A stretch of DNA of 64,000 bases, from NCBI RefSeq assembly GCF_017877135.1, contig NZ_JAGIPH010000001.1, forward strand, positions 1 through 64,000, given 5' to 3'. This stretch comes from Neorhizobium galegae (GTDB lineage: Bacteria > Pseudomonadota > Alphaproteobacteria > Rhizobiales > Rhizobiaceae). Position 1 is the first letter of the stretch, and each line of letters starts with the position of its first letter. Positions 18,261 to 26,329 of this stretch are shown in pieces. The translations under genes were made by a program, and so were the position numbers. The notes under the pieces are model-generated. The model made no database searches, was not told the DNA's origin, and was given only the letters and a program-made list of their open reading frames with translations.

Positions 18261-19226
18261 TCAGGCCTTGCCTTCCAGCCCGGTTGCCACCACCGAGACG
18301 CGGAAGCGGCCATCGAGATTGCGGTCGAAAATGGCGCCGACGACGATGTCGGCTTCGTCCTGCACCTCGTCGCGAATGCGGCTTGCGGCCTCGTCCACCT
18401 CAAACAGCGTCATGTCGGAGCCGCCGGAGATGGAGATGAGCACGCCCCGCGCGCCATGCACCGAGATATCGTCCAGGAGCGGATTGGCGATGGCGGCTTC
18501 CGCAGCCTTCATCGCCCGGCCCGTGCCTTCCGCCTCGCCGGTGCCCATCATCGCCCGGCCCATGCCGCGCATGACGGATTTCACGTCGGCGAAATCGAGG
18601 TTGATGAGGCCCTCCTTGACGATGAGATCGGTGATGCAGCCGACACCGGCGAACAGCACGCGGTCGGCGGTCATGAAGGCATCGGCAAAGGTGGTCTTGG
18701 CGTCGGCAATGCGGAACAGGTTCTGGTTCGGAATGACGATGACCGTGTCGGCCGCCAGCCGCAAGGCCTCGATGCCAGCTTCCGCCGTCCTCAGGCGCCG
18801 GTTGCCCTCGAAAGAAAACGGTTTGGTGACGACGCCGACCGTCAGGATGCCGGCGGCCCGCGCGGCAGCGGCAATCACCGGTGCGGCCCCCGTGCCTGTG
18901 CCGCCGCCCATGCCGGCGGTGACGAAGCACATGTGCGAACCGGCCAGATGATCCATGATCTCGTCGATGGATTCTTCAGCAGCCGCCCGCCCGACCTCGG
19001 GCAGCGAGCCGGCACCAAGCCCTTCCGTCACATGCGCCCCAAGCTGGATGCGGCGCGAGGCCTTGGAGGTGGCCAGCACCTGCGCATCGGTGTTGGCAGC
19101 GATGAATTCGACGCCTTCGAGATCTTCGGCGATCATGTTGTTGATCGCGTTGCCGCCGCCGCCGCCAACCCCGATGACGGTGATGTGGGGCCGCAATCCG
19201 GTAATGCCGCTCCTGGCATTGCTCAT
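18261..19226 (-). CDS. ftsZ2: FtsZ2, tail-less second FtsZ homologue
   Basis: A 321-residue tubulin-like GTPase. The signature GGGTGTG is in [11 protein letters not shown] near residue 107. The N-terminal nucleotide loop reads [13 protein letters not shown] (FtsZ usually has GGAGGNA), and the T7 synergy loop [11 protein letters not shown] is intact. The protein ends right after the tubulin C-terminal domain ([14 protein letters not shown]). It has no linker and no conserved C-terminal peptide for FtsA, ZipA or other partners. This fits the short FtsZ2 known from rhizobia, a paralogue of the essential FtsZ encoded in the dcw cluster. AAGGAG precedes the ATG at an ideal distance. It could co-polymerise with FtsZ without membrane tethering, but its role is unproven. 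Confidence 0.9.
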   Translation of the reverse strand: MSNARSGITGLRPHITVIGVGGGGGNAINNMIAEDLEGVEFIAANTDAQVLATSKASRRIQLGAHVTEGLGAGSLPEVGRAAAEESIDEIMDHLAGSHMCFVTAGMGGGTGTGAAPVIAAAARAAGILTVGVVTKPFSFEGNRRLRTAEAGIEALRLAADTVIVIPNQNLFRIADAKTTFADAFMTADRVLFAGVGCITDLIVKEGLINLDFADVKSVMRGMGRAMMGTGEAEGTGRAMKAAEAAIANPLLDDISVHGARGVLISISGGSDMTLFEVDEAASRIRDEVQDEADIVVGAIFDRNLDGRFRVSVVATGLEGKA

Positions 19227-19500
19227 GGTATTCTCCTTTTATGCAGAGCCTGCAGCCCGGCGATCGCGCCGTCATGCAGCCTGTCGGATGCAAACGGACG
19301 CTTCAATTCTGTGATGAGACGCATCGTGCTTCCGACAACCGATCCCGATGAGGGGCCGATGCTTGCAGGCCGACGGCGAATCGGGGGCACATTAGCATGG
19401 CCAAGGCGGCAAAGCCGGGGCGAAGACGCGCTGAAGAGAGAGATGTTTTGGCAGGCCTTCTCGCGGGCATCGCCACCCGCATAAAGATGCCTGCCCCAAC
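19227..19500. other. intergenic region upstream of ftsZ2
   Basis: No gene is supported. It must contain the ftsZ2 promoter, but no convincing -35/-10 pair was identified. Apart from the adjoining terminator I see no repeat or structured element. Confidence 0.35.
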
Positions 19501-19531
19501 GAAAAATGGCTCCCCCGGACCTGGGGAAGCC
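19501..19531 (-). terminator. intrinsic terminator of the outer-membrane protein gene
   Basis: On the minus strand GGCTTCCCC pairs with GGGGGAGCC around a short loop, followed by ATTTTTC, 30 bases past the stop codon of the Omp gene. Confidence 0.8.
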
Positions 19532-19560
19532 ATGACTTTTACGCCTCTTCGGCGTGTAGA

Positions 19561-20202
19561 CTAGAACTTGTAGTTGATACCCGCCTTGACCGAATGATCG
19601 TGCAGGTCGCGCTCGGAGGGCGCACCGCTGTCGAAGCTGCGGACGTTCGGCGTGCCGGTGTAGTTGTATTCCACCTTGGCCGAAATGTTGGACGTCAGCT
19701 TCTGCTCGACGCCGGCGCCGATGATATAGCCGGGCTTCCAGCCATCCGGGCCGGACACGTTGCCATTGTCACGGAAACTGGTCATGGCAAGGCCGGCCGT
19801 GCCATAGATCAGCGTCTGGTCGAGCGGCATGCCGACCTTGCCCTTGGCGGCCAGGCGATGACGCTCCTTGAGCTCACCGCCGTTGACGCGCACTTCCGTG
19901 TCGCCCATGTAGGAGGCTTCGACTTCACCGCCGACGACGGCGCGGCCGACCGTGGTGTTGTAGCCTGCCTGCACGCCGGCTGCGACGCCGTTGTTGCTGG
20001 AGAACGGGTTCAGTTTCGGCATCCCAACGCCGGCATGCGCACCGACATAGGCGCCATCCCAGCCGGACGAGACCGACGGTTCGCTATAGACCGGCGGCTC
20101 CGAATAGGGCGCGGCAAGATCGGCGGCGCAAGCGGCCGAGGCAAAGGCAGCAGTGGCGGAAAGGGTGGCGAAAAGCGCCACGGCATAAGGCTTCGAGGTC
20201 AT
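19561..20202 (-). CDS. outer-membrane beta-barrel protein, Omp25/RopB-like
   Basis: A 213-residue exported protein with a signal peptide of about 26 residues ending in an AxA-type site near ASAACA-AD. An acidic, Pro-rich segment with repeated YSEP follows, then an eight-stranded OmpA-like barrel. The alternating strands end in Tyr-Lys-Phe, the C-terminal aromatic signature recognised by the BAM complex. GAYVGAHAGVG at the first strand and GYIIGAGVEQKLTSNISAKVEYNY near the end are typical of the Omp25/Omp31/RopB family of Rhizobiales. These proteins are abundant and contribute to envelope integrity. GGAG lies upstream of the ATG. The gene is monocistronic with a terminator. Confidence 0.88.
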   Translation of the reverse strand: MTSKPYAVALFATLSATAAFASAACAADLAAPYSEPPVYSEPSVSSGWDGAYVGAHAGVGMPKLNPFSSNNGVAAGVQAGYNTTVGRAVVGGEVEASYMGDTEVRVNGGELKERHRLAAKGKVGMPLDQTLIYGTAGLAMTSFRDNGNVSGPDGWKPGYIIGAGVEQKLTSNISAKVEYNYTGTPNVRSFDSGAPSERDLHDHSVKAGINYKF

Positions 20203-20426
20203 GATACTACTCCATACACAGCCTGCATGTGGCGAATGCGCAGGCGATACATTCGGCTGTCACCACGGGATCCTCTAAACGGCCAAGCCCCATACCGAGC
20301 GCCGATCCCGTACCAAAGATACCTTTCATTCGCATCAATTCATAAACATTCCATTAACCGAGCCCGGGCCGGTGCACCCGTCTGTGGCAGTCTGACACAA
20401 GACCTTTCGAAATGCCTTCGCGGTCG

Positions 20427-21218
20427 TCAGGGATTTTCCTTAAGATAGGCAATCACATCGTCGATCTGCGACTGAAACCAGAAGCCGTAAAAGCGCATTT
20501 TCGTGCCGGGAATTTTTTTCGACGGGCTTGCGAGAAATTCGCCAAGTGCGGCCTCGTCCCACACCAAGCCGGCCGCCCCCGCCTCTCGAAGCGCCGGTGA
20601 ATAGGCATAGCCCGCCACGCTTGCGGCCCGCCGCCCGACCACGCCCTTCAGGTTCGGACCAAAGCCGTTGCTCTCGCTGTCTACCACATGGCAGGACGCG
20701 CATTGCTGGAAGGTGCGACGCCCCTTCTGCGCATCGGCGGCATCGGCCGGCGCAGTGGTGAAAGCCAACAAAGCAAAGAGCAGCGCCTGTCGCACACGCG
20801 CTCGCCGGGGAAATTTTCCCCCTGCGTGGTTTCGTTCGAAAAGAAAAAACGCTCTTCCTGTCACGTTACCCTGCCGCCCCCCCATTCGCCCTGTCTCACG
20901 ATGGCGGCGCAACGCACGACTGCCGGCCATGACGCGCCCGAGAAACAGTAGGCCCGAAAGCAAGGTTGGCAAGAGAAGAGAGGCATAGGTATCGCTCCAC
21001 ATGTCCGACCACCGCAGCGGGTTGCCGTCGGCGAGATCATCGAAGAGATCGAGCACTTCGTTTGTCATCTGGAGGGCAGCGACCAGAAGCAGGCTGAACG
21101 CGATACGGCGCGAGACGAGCAGACACATGAGAAACGTGCCGAGCGCCACCAGGACATGGAGGCTCTCAGGTCCAAGACGGGTCACGTCGAGCACTATCTG
21201 CTTCATCTCGCCATACAT
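20427..21218 (-). CDS. c-type cytochrome with N-terminal multi-pass membrane domain (possible fusion)
   Basis: A 263-residue reading frame. The first half has three hydrophobic segments, near residues 15-36, 38-55 and 75-95. A basic linker of about 35 residues follows, then a hydrophobic signal-like segment (ALLFALLAFTTAPADA). The last part is a class I cytochrome c with the heme motif CASCH and an axial-ligand-type KMRFYGFW near the end, as in cytochrome c2/c552-type proteins. The charge pattern predicts an outside N-terminus, an inside linker and a periplasmic heme domain, so the topology is coherent for one polypeptide. The ATG at 21218 has GGGGA upstream. Alternatively an in-frame GTG at 20795 could start a conventional 122-residue secreted cytochrome, leaving the membrane part as a separate or decayed gene. 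I favour one frame but not strongly. Confidence 0.65.
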   Translation of the reverse strand: MYGEMKQIVLDVTRLGPESLHVLVALGTFLMCLLVSRRIAFSLLLVAALQMTNEVLDLFDDLADGNPLRWSDMWSDTYASLLLPTLLSGLLFLGRVMAGSRALRRHRETGRMGGRQGNVTGRAFFLFERNHAGGKFPRRARVRQALLFALLAFTTAPADAADAQKGRRTFQQCASCHVVDSESNGFGPNLKGVVGRRAASVAGYAYSPALREAGAAGLVWDEAALGEFLASPSKKIPGTKMRFYGFWFQSQIDDVIAYLKENP

Positions 21219-21397
21219 GACATCGTCCCCGCAAGCGCTGGAACGCGTCCTACCATCGATCATCGACCCGAGGCCAGACCTTGCTGTCTCCGGAAAAAGG
21301 ATCGGGCTTTCACAGATTGAATCAACGCCTTGCCGGATCGATTCATCCAAGCACCGTAAGGTGCTGATAGAACGTCGCTTTTTGACTGGTTTCAGCC

Positions 21398-21527
21398 AAA
21401 GAAAAGGCCTTGTCCGGCAGGGGAAACGGGACAAGGCCTGAAACAGACTGGAGATAAAAGTCTTGTTCTTGTCGGGCTGTGGTGGATCACAGCCGGGTCG
21501 CCGCATCTGGGAGGTCTGCAGCGACCA
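21398..21527 (-). ncRNA. candidate trans-acting small RNA with anti-Shine-Dalgarno loops
   Basis: Read on the minus strand, four hairpins follow one another with no open reading frame. Hairpin 1 (21496-21526) has a 10-bp stem GGTCGCTGCA/TGCGGCGACC with one G-U pair, and an 11-base loop GACCTCCCAGA exposing CCUCCC. Hairpin 2 (21475-21494) is GGCTGTG/CACAGCC. Hairpin 3 (21445-21463) is AGACT/AGTCT, with CUCC in its loop. Hairpin 4 (21405-21439) is an 11-bp terminator stem AGGCCTTGTCC/GGACAAGGCCT followed by TTTTCTTT. This architecture matches known alphaproteobacterial sRNAs (alpha-r14 and AbcR types) that bind mRNA ribosome binding sites. The 5' end near 21527-21545 and the promoter are not determined. 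A terminator with no gene upstream of it on that strand argues for an independent transcript. Confidence 0.6.
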
Positions 21528-21625
21528 TCTTGTTCGCTCTGTTAACGGATTTCTCGCATTCTGGTTCCACCAAGCATTAACTTCCTCGCCCTACCGTCTC
21601 TCCCTCACAGAGCATGGAGACAAGA

Positions 21626-21946
21626 ATGGCGGCCCCTTCTTTTCGCTTCACCCATTTCGACCTGAAGGCACAGCGCGCCGGCACGATCATTGAGGTCACG
21701 CTGTCGGCCGTCAACAATGTGCGGCTGATGTCGGCGGTCAATTACCAGCGCTTTACGGAAAAGCTGGATTTCAAATTCATCGGCGGCGTTGCGAAAAAAT
21801 CGCCCATCCGGCTGGTCATTCCCGAAGGCGGCCACTGGCATCTGGTGGTGGATGGCGATGGCCATCATGGCTTGGCTGATTCAGCGGTGAAGATGGTGAG
21901 CGCCCCGTCCGCCGGCACCGCTCCGCCGGCGCGCAAACAGGCCTGA
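21626..21946 (+). CDS. DUF1883 domain protein
   Basis: A 106-residue protein made almost entirely of the DUF1883 domain. It begins with FTHFDLKAQRAGTIIEVTL, continues with ANVRLM-like NNVRLMSAVNY and KFIGGVAKKSPIRL, and ends with GHWHLVVDGDG before a short Ala/Pro-rich tail. The domain is a small beta-rich module of unknown function that also occurs fused to TIR, SLOG or other signalling domains. GGAGA at 21616-21620 fits the ATG at 21626 better than the ATG at 21614, which overlaps it. The gene stands between the candidate small RNA and the convergent rarA gene. No function is assigned. Confidence 0.82.
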   Translation: MAAPSFRFTHFDLKAQRAGTIIEVTLSAVNNVRLMSAVNYQRFTEKLDFKFIGGVAKKSPIRLVIPEGGHWHLVVDGDGHHGLADSAVKMVSAPSAGTAPPARKQA

Positions 21947-21965
21947 TGGCCCGTAGCGATAGATT

Positions 21966-23282
21966 TCAGGCCCCGCCCCTCTCGCGGCGCAGCTTTGCCC
22001 ACCAGTCCAGGCGCTTGCGGATCTCGCGCTCGAACCCGCGCTCCGGCGGATCGTAGAACACCTGCCGGCCAAGCTTGTCGGGGAAATAGTCCTGTCCCGA
22101 AAACGCATCCGGCTCGTCGTGGTCGTAACGGTAGCCGTCGCCATAGCCCTCGCCCTTCATCAGCTTGGTCGGGGCGTTCAGAATGCGCTTTGGCGGCAGA
22201 AGCGAGCCGTTTTCCTTGGCCGTGCGCATCGCCGCCTTGAAGGCGACGTAGACGGCATTGGATTTGGGCGCGGTGGCGAGATAGACGCAGGCCTGAGCCA
22301 GCGCCAGCTCCCCCTCCGGCGAGCCCAGATAATCATAGGCATCCTTGGCGGCATTGCAGATGACCAGAGCCTGCGGATCGGCAAGGCCGATATCCTCGAC
22401 CGCCATGCGCACCAGCCGGCGGCCGATATAGAGCGGATCCTCTCCGGCATCGAACATGCGCGCCAGATAGTAGAGCGCCGCATCGGGATCGGAACCGCGC
22501 ACCGATTTGTGCAGCGCAGAGATGAGATTGTAATGGCCGTCCTGCGCCTTGTCATAGACCGGCGCGCGGCGCTGCACGATGCGCGACAGGCCTTCTGTGT
22601 CGAACCGCTCGCCCTCGCGGGCCGCCCGCCACACCTCTTCGGCAAGCGTCAGCACGGCCCGGCCGTCACCATCGGCCATCCGAACAAGCGCCGCGCGCGC
22701 CTCCTCATCGAGCGGAAGCGGCTTACCCTCCACCGTCTCGGCGCGTGACAGGAGTTCGGCAAGGCTTTCTTCGTCATGGGCACGAAAGGTCAGCACCCGC
22801 GCCCGCGACAGAAGAGCGGCGTTCAGCTCGAAACTCGGGTTTTCGGTGGTTGCGCCGACAAGGATGACGGTCCCGTCTTCCATCACGGGCAGAAAACTGT
22901 CCTGCTGGGCGCGGTTGAAGCGATGGATCTCGTCCACGAAGAGCAGGGTCTGGCGCCCATCCATACGGCGAAGCCGCGCGGCATCGAACACTTTCTTCAG
23001 ATCCGCCACGCCGGAAAAGATCGCCGAAATCTGTTCGAAGGCAAGCCCCGTCTCGCCGGACAGGAGCCGTGCCACCGTGGTCTTTCCCGTGCCCGGCGGC
23101 CCCCAGAAGATCATCGATCCGAGCGAGCCCGAGGCGATCATGCGGCGGAGAACGCCGTCCTCGCCCGTCAGGTGTGGCTGGCCCGTCACCTCGGCAAGCG
23201 AAGTCGGCCGCAGGCGATCGGCAAGCGGTCGCTTGGATGCGACCGCCTCCGGCAGGCTTTTGCGGAACAGATCCTCGCTCAT
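21966..23282 (-). CDS. rarA: replication-associated recombination protein A, AAA+ ATPase
   Basis: A 438-residue clamp-loader-like AAA+ ATPase (RarA/MgsA, homologue of Mgs1/WRNIP1) acting at stalled replication forks with RecA and single-strand binding protein. Walker A is GPPGTGKTT at residues 61-69 and Walker B is LLFVDEI at 113-119. Sensor 1 is GATTENPSFE. The C-terminal MgsA tetramerisation domain is marked by KSVRGSDPDAALYYLARM and PKSNAVYVAF. The ATG at 23282 overlaps the stop of the upstream protease gene as ATGA, so translation is probably coupled to it. The N-terminal MSEDLFRK matches the family start. Confidence 0.96.
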   Translation of the reverse strand: MSEDLFRKSLPEAVASKRPLADRLRPTSLAEVTGQPHLTGEDGVLRRMIASGSLGSMIFWGPPGTGKTTVARLLSGETGLAFEQISAIFSGVADLKKVFDAARLRRMDGRQTLLFVDEIHRFNRAQQDSFLPVMEDGTVILVGATTENPSFELNAALLSRARVLTFRAHDEESLAELLSRAETVEGKPLPLDEEARAALVRMADGDGRAVLTLAEEVWRAAREGERFDTEGLSRIVQRRAPVYDKAQDGHYNLISALHKSVRGSDPDAALYYLARMFDAGEDPLYIGRRLVRMAVEDIGLADPQALVICNAAKDAYDYLGSPEGELALAQACVYLATAPKSNAVYVAFKAAMRTAKENGSLLPPKRILNAPTKLMKGEGYGDGYRYDHDEPDAFSGQDYFPDKLGRQVFYDPPERGFEREIRKRLDWWAKLRRERGGA

Positions 23283-24679
23283 CGGAAGAATTGGCGGATG
23301 CGCTGTCCGTCGCGCTCGATCTCGACGCGCCACAGCGAGGGATTGCTGGCCGCGAGCGTCTGCAGCACCTTGGTGGACGACACGGCATCTCCGTTCAGCG
23401 ACACAACAATATCGCCGGCCTGAAAGCCCAGCCGTGCCGCCGGCGAACCACGCACCACCTCGGAGACGACGACACCGGTCTTGTCGGTGGGAAGGCGCAG
23501 CTCGGTTGCAAGCTTCGGCGACAGATTGGCGACGCGCAGGCCCGCAAACGGGTTGCGTCCCTCGATCAGTCGTTCATCGCGCGGCACCGTTTCGGGCGCG
23601 GTGCCCAGCACCATGGTCAACTGGCGTTCACCACCATTCTGCGACACGGTCAGATGCACCGGCTTGCCAAGACCTGCCGTCGTCAGGCGATACCAGAGCG
23701 CATCCGGATGCTCGACGGCAATGCCGTTGGCCGCGGTAATCACTTCGCCGGGCTTCAGCCCCGCCTTGTCGGCCGGTCCGCCTTCGGTGACGCTCACCAC
23801 GATGGCGCCGCGCGCGGTCTTGAGGCCCAGTGCCTCGGCCACTTCCGATGTCACCGGCTGGAAGGTCGCCCCGACATAGGGCTTTTCAAAGCTCGTCTTG
23901 CCCTCCTCCGCTGCGGCCACGAAGACTTTGACGAGATTGGCCGGAATGGCAAAGCCGATGCCGTTCGAGCCACCGCCACGCGAAAAGATCGCCGTATTGA
24001 TGCCGATCAGTTCGCCCCTCATGTTCATCAGCGCACCGCCGGAATTGCCGGGATTGATCGAGGCATCGGTCTGGATGAAGAATCCGACATCACCGCTCGA
24101 GACCTGGTTGCGGGCAAGCGCCGACACAATGCCGCTGGTCACCGTCTGCCCGACGCCGAAGGGATTGCCGATGGCGAGCACCAGGTCGCCCACCTCGACC
24201 GCATCGGAATTGCCAATGGCAAGAACCGGAAACTCTTCCTTGGCCTTGATCTTCAGGACGGCAAGATCGATGTTTTCGTCCTTCAGCAGCACCTCGCAGG
24301 GAAACTCGCGGCCGTCGGGCAGCGCGATCTTGATGTCGTCCGCCCCCTGGATGACGTGGTTGTTGGTCACCACGAGGCCATTGTGCGAGACGATGACGCC
24401 AGAGCCCAGCGACGACTGCTTTTCCGAACGGTTCGGCATGCGCTGGCCGAAAAACTGCTCGAAGAAGGGGTCGCCGGCAAACGGGTTCTGTCGCTGCACG
24501 ACGCGCTCGGCATAGACGTTCACCACGGCGCCCGATGTCTGCTTGACCAGCGGCGCAAAGGACAATTGCATCTCCGGGCGGCTCTGCGGCACGGTCTTGT
24601 CCTGCGCAAAACCCTGCGACGGCAGGATCAGCGACAGGGCCAGAAGGCAGAGGGAGATGCTTTTCGGCATGCTCAGCAT
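23279..24679 (-). CDS. periplasmic serine protease, DegP/DegQ (HtrA) family
   Basis: A 466-residue HtrA-type protease that degrades misfolded periplasmic proteins. The signal peptide is residues 1 to about 25. The trypsin-like domain holds the catalytic triad His108 (NNHVIQGA), Asp138 (NIDLAVLKI) and Ser213 (NPGNSGGAL). Two PDZ domains follow near 260-350 and 375-455. The ATG at 24679 is preferred because GAGG lies 6 bases upstream. An upstream GTG at 24691 overlaps that element. It is the first gene of a two-gene unit with rarA. Rhizobial genomes usually encode several HtrA paralogues, so the specific name (DegP, DegQ or DegS-like) is left open. Confidence 0.94.
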   Translation of the reverse strand: MLSMPKSISLCLLALSLILPSQGFAQDKTVPQSRPEMQLSFAPLVKQTSGAVVNVYAERVVQRQNPFAGDPFFEQFFGQRMPNRSEKQSSLGSGVIVSHNGLVVTNNHVIQGADDIKIALPDGREFPCEVLLKDENIDLAVLKIKAKEEFPVLAIGNSDAVEVGDLVLAIGNPFGVGQTVTSGIVSALARNQVSSGDVGFFIQTDASINPGNSGGALMNMRGELIGINTAIFSRGGGSNGIGFAIPANLVKVFVAAAEEGKTSFEKPYVGATFQPVTSEVAEALGLKTARGAIVVSVTEGGPADKAGLKPGEVITAANGIAVEHPDALWYRLTTAGLGKPVHLTVSQNGGERQLTMVLGTAPETVPRDERLIEGRNPFAGLRVANLSPKLATELRLPTDKTGVVVSEVVRGSPAARLGFQAGDIVVSLNGDAVSSTKVLQTLAASNPSLWRVEIERDGQRIRQFFR

Positions 24680-24965
24680 GTGATTCCTCACTTTGACGGG
24701 TAGATGATTTCTATCTGCAAACGCTAGAAATGAAAGGTGGCCGAAAATGGGGATGCAGGGACGGCGAATGCTGCCCGCGCATTAAACTATGTTCATGTGA
24801 TGAAGACATAGATCCAGGCGTGGAAAAGGCGAGCCTTCTCCCTCATTGCCTGGCGCAGCAGCCCCTTCGTCTCCGCACGCGCATATCAGTGAAGCGGGAT
24901 GCACGGCTTTTGGTGGGAACCATTTGGCCCGCGCTTCGTAGTGGGGGTTCATGGAGAGCAAATTG

Positions 24966-25334
24966 ATGAAGACGAACCGCCTCGCCCACACCCTTGCCGC
25001 CGGCGCCGTTGCGCTCATGGGCTTTGCTGCCCTTCCCGCCGCCCCGGCGTTTGCCGCAAGCTTTGATTGCCAGAAGGCCGATCTTTCGGGCGGCGAGAAG
25101 GTGATCTGCGAGGACCGGTCGCTGAACGATCTCGATGTGAAGATGGCAACCACCTTCGACATCCTGACCTCGCTGATGGCGATGGGTAACCGAGACCAGT
25201 TGAAGGAAACGCAACTGGCCTGGCTGAAGAAGCGCCAGGAGTGCGGGGCCGATGCGGCCTGCATTCGTGCAGCCTATGAGGAGCGTATGACGCAGCTGAA
25301 CGAGGCGACAAAGACGCTGATCCGCCCGCTCTGA
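24966..25334 (+). CDS. secreted LprI-like (DUF1311) protein
   Basis: A 122-residue exported protein. The signal peptide is about 31 residues, ending near APAFA-AS. The mature region has the LprI N-terminal/DUF1311 pattern with four cysteines (FDCQKA, VICED, QECGADAACI) expected to form two disulfides. The conserved L-x-x-L-D core (SLNDLDVKM) and LAWLKKRQECG are present. LprI of Mycobacterium inhibits lysozyme, but most DUF1311 proteins are uncharacterised, so inhibition is only a possibility here. GGAG lies 9 bases before the ATG. It is monocistronic and divergent from the protease gene. Confidence 0.82.
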   Translation: MKTNRLAHTLAAGAVALMGFAALPAAPAFAASFDCQKADLSGGEKVICEDRSLNDLDVKMATTFDILTSLMAMGNRDQLKETQLAWLKKRQECGADAACIRAAYEERMTQLNEATKTLIRPL

Positions 25335-25354
25335 CGGACGGATCCGCGTGCTCG

Positions 25355-25807
25355 TCAGGCCTTGCGGCTGTTGCCGATATAGATGAGCGCAAGCGCCCCG
25401 GCGAGAAGCGCGATTGCCAGATACCGTCCCCCGTCGAGCGGAATGACGGCATTGCCGAACCAGCCGAAGTGATCGATCAGCAGGCTCATCGCCAGCTGGC
25501 CGGTGATGACGGCAACGGTTGCCGCTGCAATCCCGACGCGCGGCACGGCCACCACGTTGACGAGAATATAGACCACGCCGAACAGGGCACCGATCAGCTG
25601 CCATTTCGGTGCTGTGAACAGCGTCTGCGCGTGGGCCGGCTCGAAGAAGAAGAACAGCAGGAAGGAAATGGCAGCCCCCAGCACGAAGGTGAGCCACGCC
25701 GTTTCCATCACGCCCGCCGCACGGCCGAGACGCCCGTTGATGGAGGATTGCGCAGCAAGCGAAATACCGCCGGCCAGCGCCAGAAGAGTGACAAGCACGA
25801 AGATCAT
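25355..25807 (-). CDS. DMT-superfamily YdcZ (DUF606) membrane protein, second of a pair
   Basis: A 150-residue integral membrane protein with about five hydrophobic helices and no signal peptidase site. It belongs to the YdcZ/DUF606 half-size drug/metabolite transporter family. Family traits are AAQSSINGRLGR in the first loop, VPRVGIAAATVAVITGQL and LLIDHFGWFG. Its start overlaps the stop of the preceding paralogue as ATGA, so the two products are likely made together and may form a heterodimeric transporter. The substrate is unknown. Confidence 0.86.
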   Translation of the reverse strand: MIFVLVTLLALAGGISLAAQSSINGRLGRAAGVMETAWLTFVLGAAISFLLFFFFEPAHAQTLFTAPKWQLIGALFGVVYILVNVVAVPRVGIAAATVAVITGQLAMSLLIDHFGWFGNAVIPLDGGRYLAIALLAGALALIYIGNSRKA

Positions 25808-26238
25808 CGATTGAGAATCCCAAGAGCCAGAAGAATGAGCAGGAGTGCACCGACGCGATAACGGTCCATGGCGCGGCGCGGCGTGCCGAAGAAACCGAAA
25901 TGGTCGATCGCGAGGCTTGCCGCGACCTGACCGCACAGAATGCCGACCATGGTGGTTCCGACACCGATGACCGGCGTCGCAAGCGTGAGCACGATGACAT
26001 AGACCGGGCCAAGAACGCCGCCGACCAGAAGCCAGCGCGGTTGGGCAAACAGGCCCGGCAGGCTGCGCTTCGGCGCAAAGACAAGCGCCACCGACATCAG
26101 CAAGCCGCCGACCAGAAAGATCGACAGGGTGGCCGCCATATGCCCCACCTCCTCGCCGAGAGGCCCGAGCAGCCCCGCCTCGACGGACAGCCCCATGCCG
26201 GAAGCGACGACCAGCAGAAGAATGACAATGTGCCCCAT
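25804..26238 (-). CDS. DMT-superfamily YdcZ (DUF606) membrane protein, first of a pair
   Basis: A 144-residue paralogue of the downstream gene with the same layout of about five helices. The diagnostic segments GVGTTMVGILCGQVAASLAIDHFGFFG align with those of its partner. The ATG at 26238 begins directly before the first helix (MGHIVILLLVV). It shares its upstream region with the divergent LysR gene, which is the usual arrangement for a regulator and its target. Transport of a small metabolite or drug by the pair is inferred from the family. Confidence 0.86.
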   Translation of the reverse strand: MGHIVILLLVVASGMGLSVEAGLLGPLGEEVGHMAATLSIFLVGGLLMSVALVFAPKRSLPGLFAQPRWLLVGGVLGPVYVIVLTLATPVIGVGTTMVGILCGQVAASLAIDHFGFFGTPRRAMDRYRVGALLLILLALGILNR

Positions 26239-26329
26239 GCGACGGCTCTCCCTTCTTGTTGAAGGAAGCGGAGGTAGGCTAGTGTCCGGAAAACAACAAT
26301 GATGCCTCAGAGCAAATGAAGTTTGTCCC

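Noticed and set aside
16849..18951. A 700-codon plus-strand open frame spanning the repeat region, the SDR gene and part of ftsZ2
   Set aside because: It begins inside the palindromic repeats (LPGISPTGGEI-like peptide on the other strand) and continues antisense to two well-supported genes.
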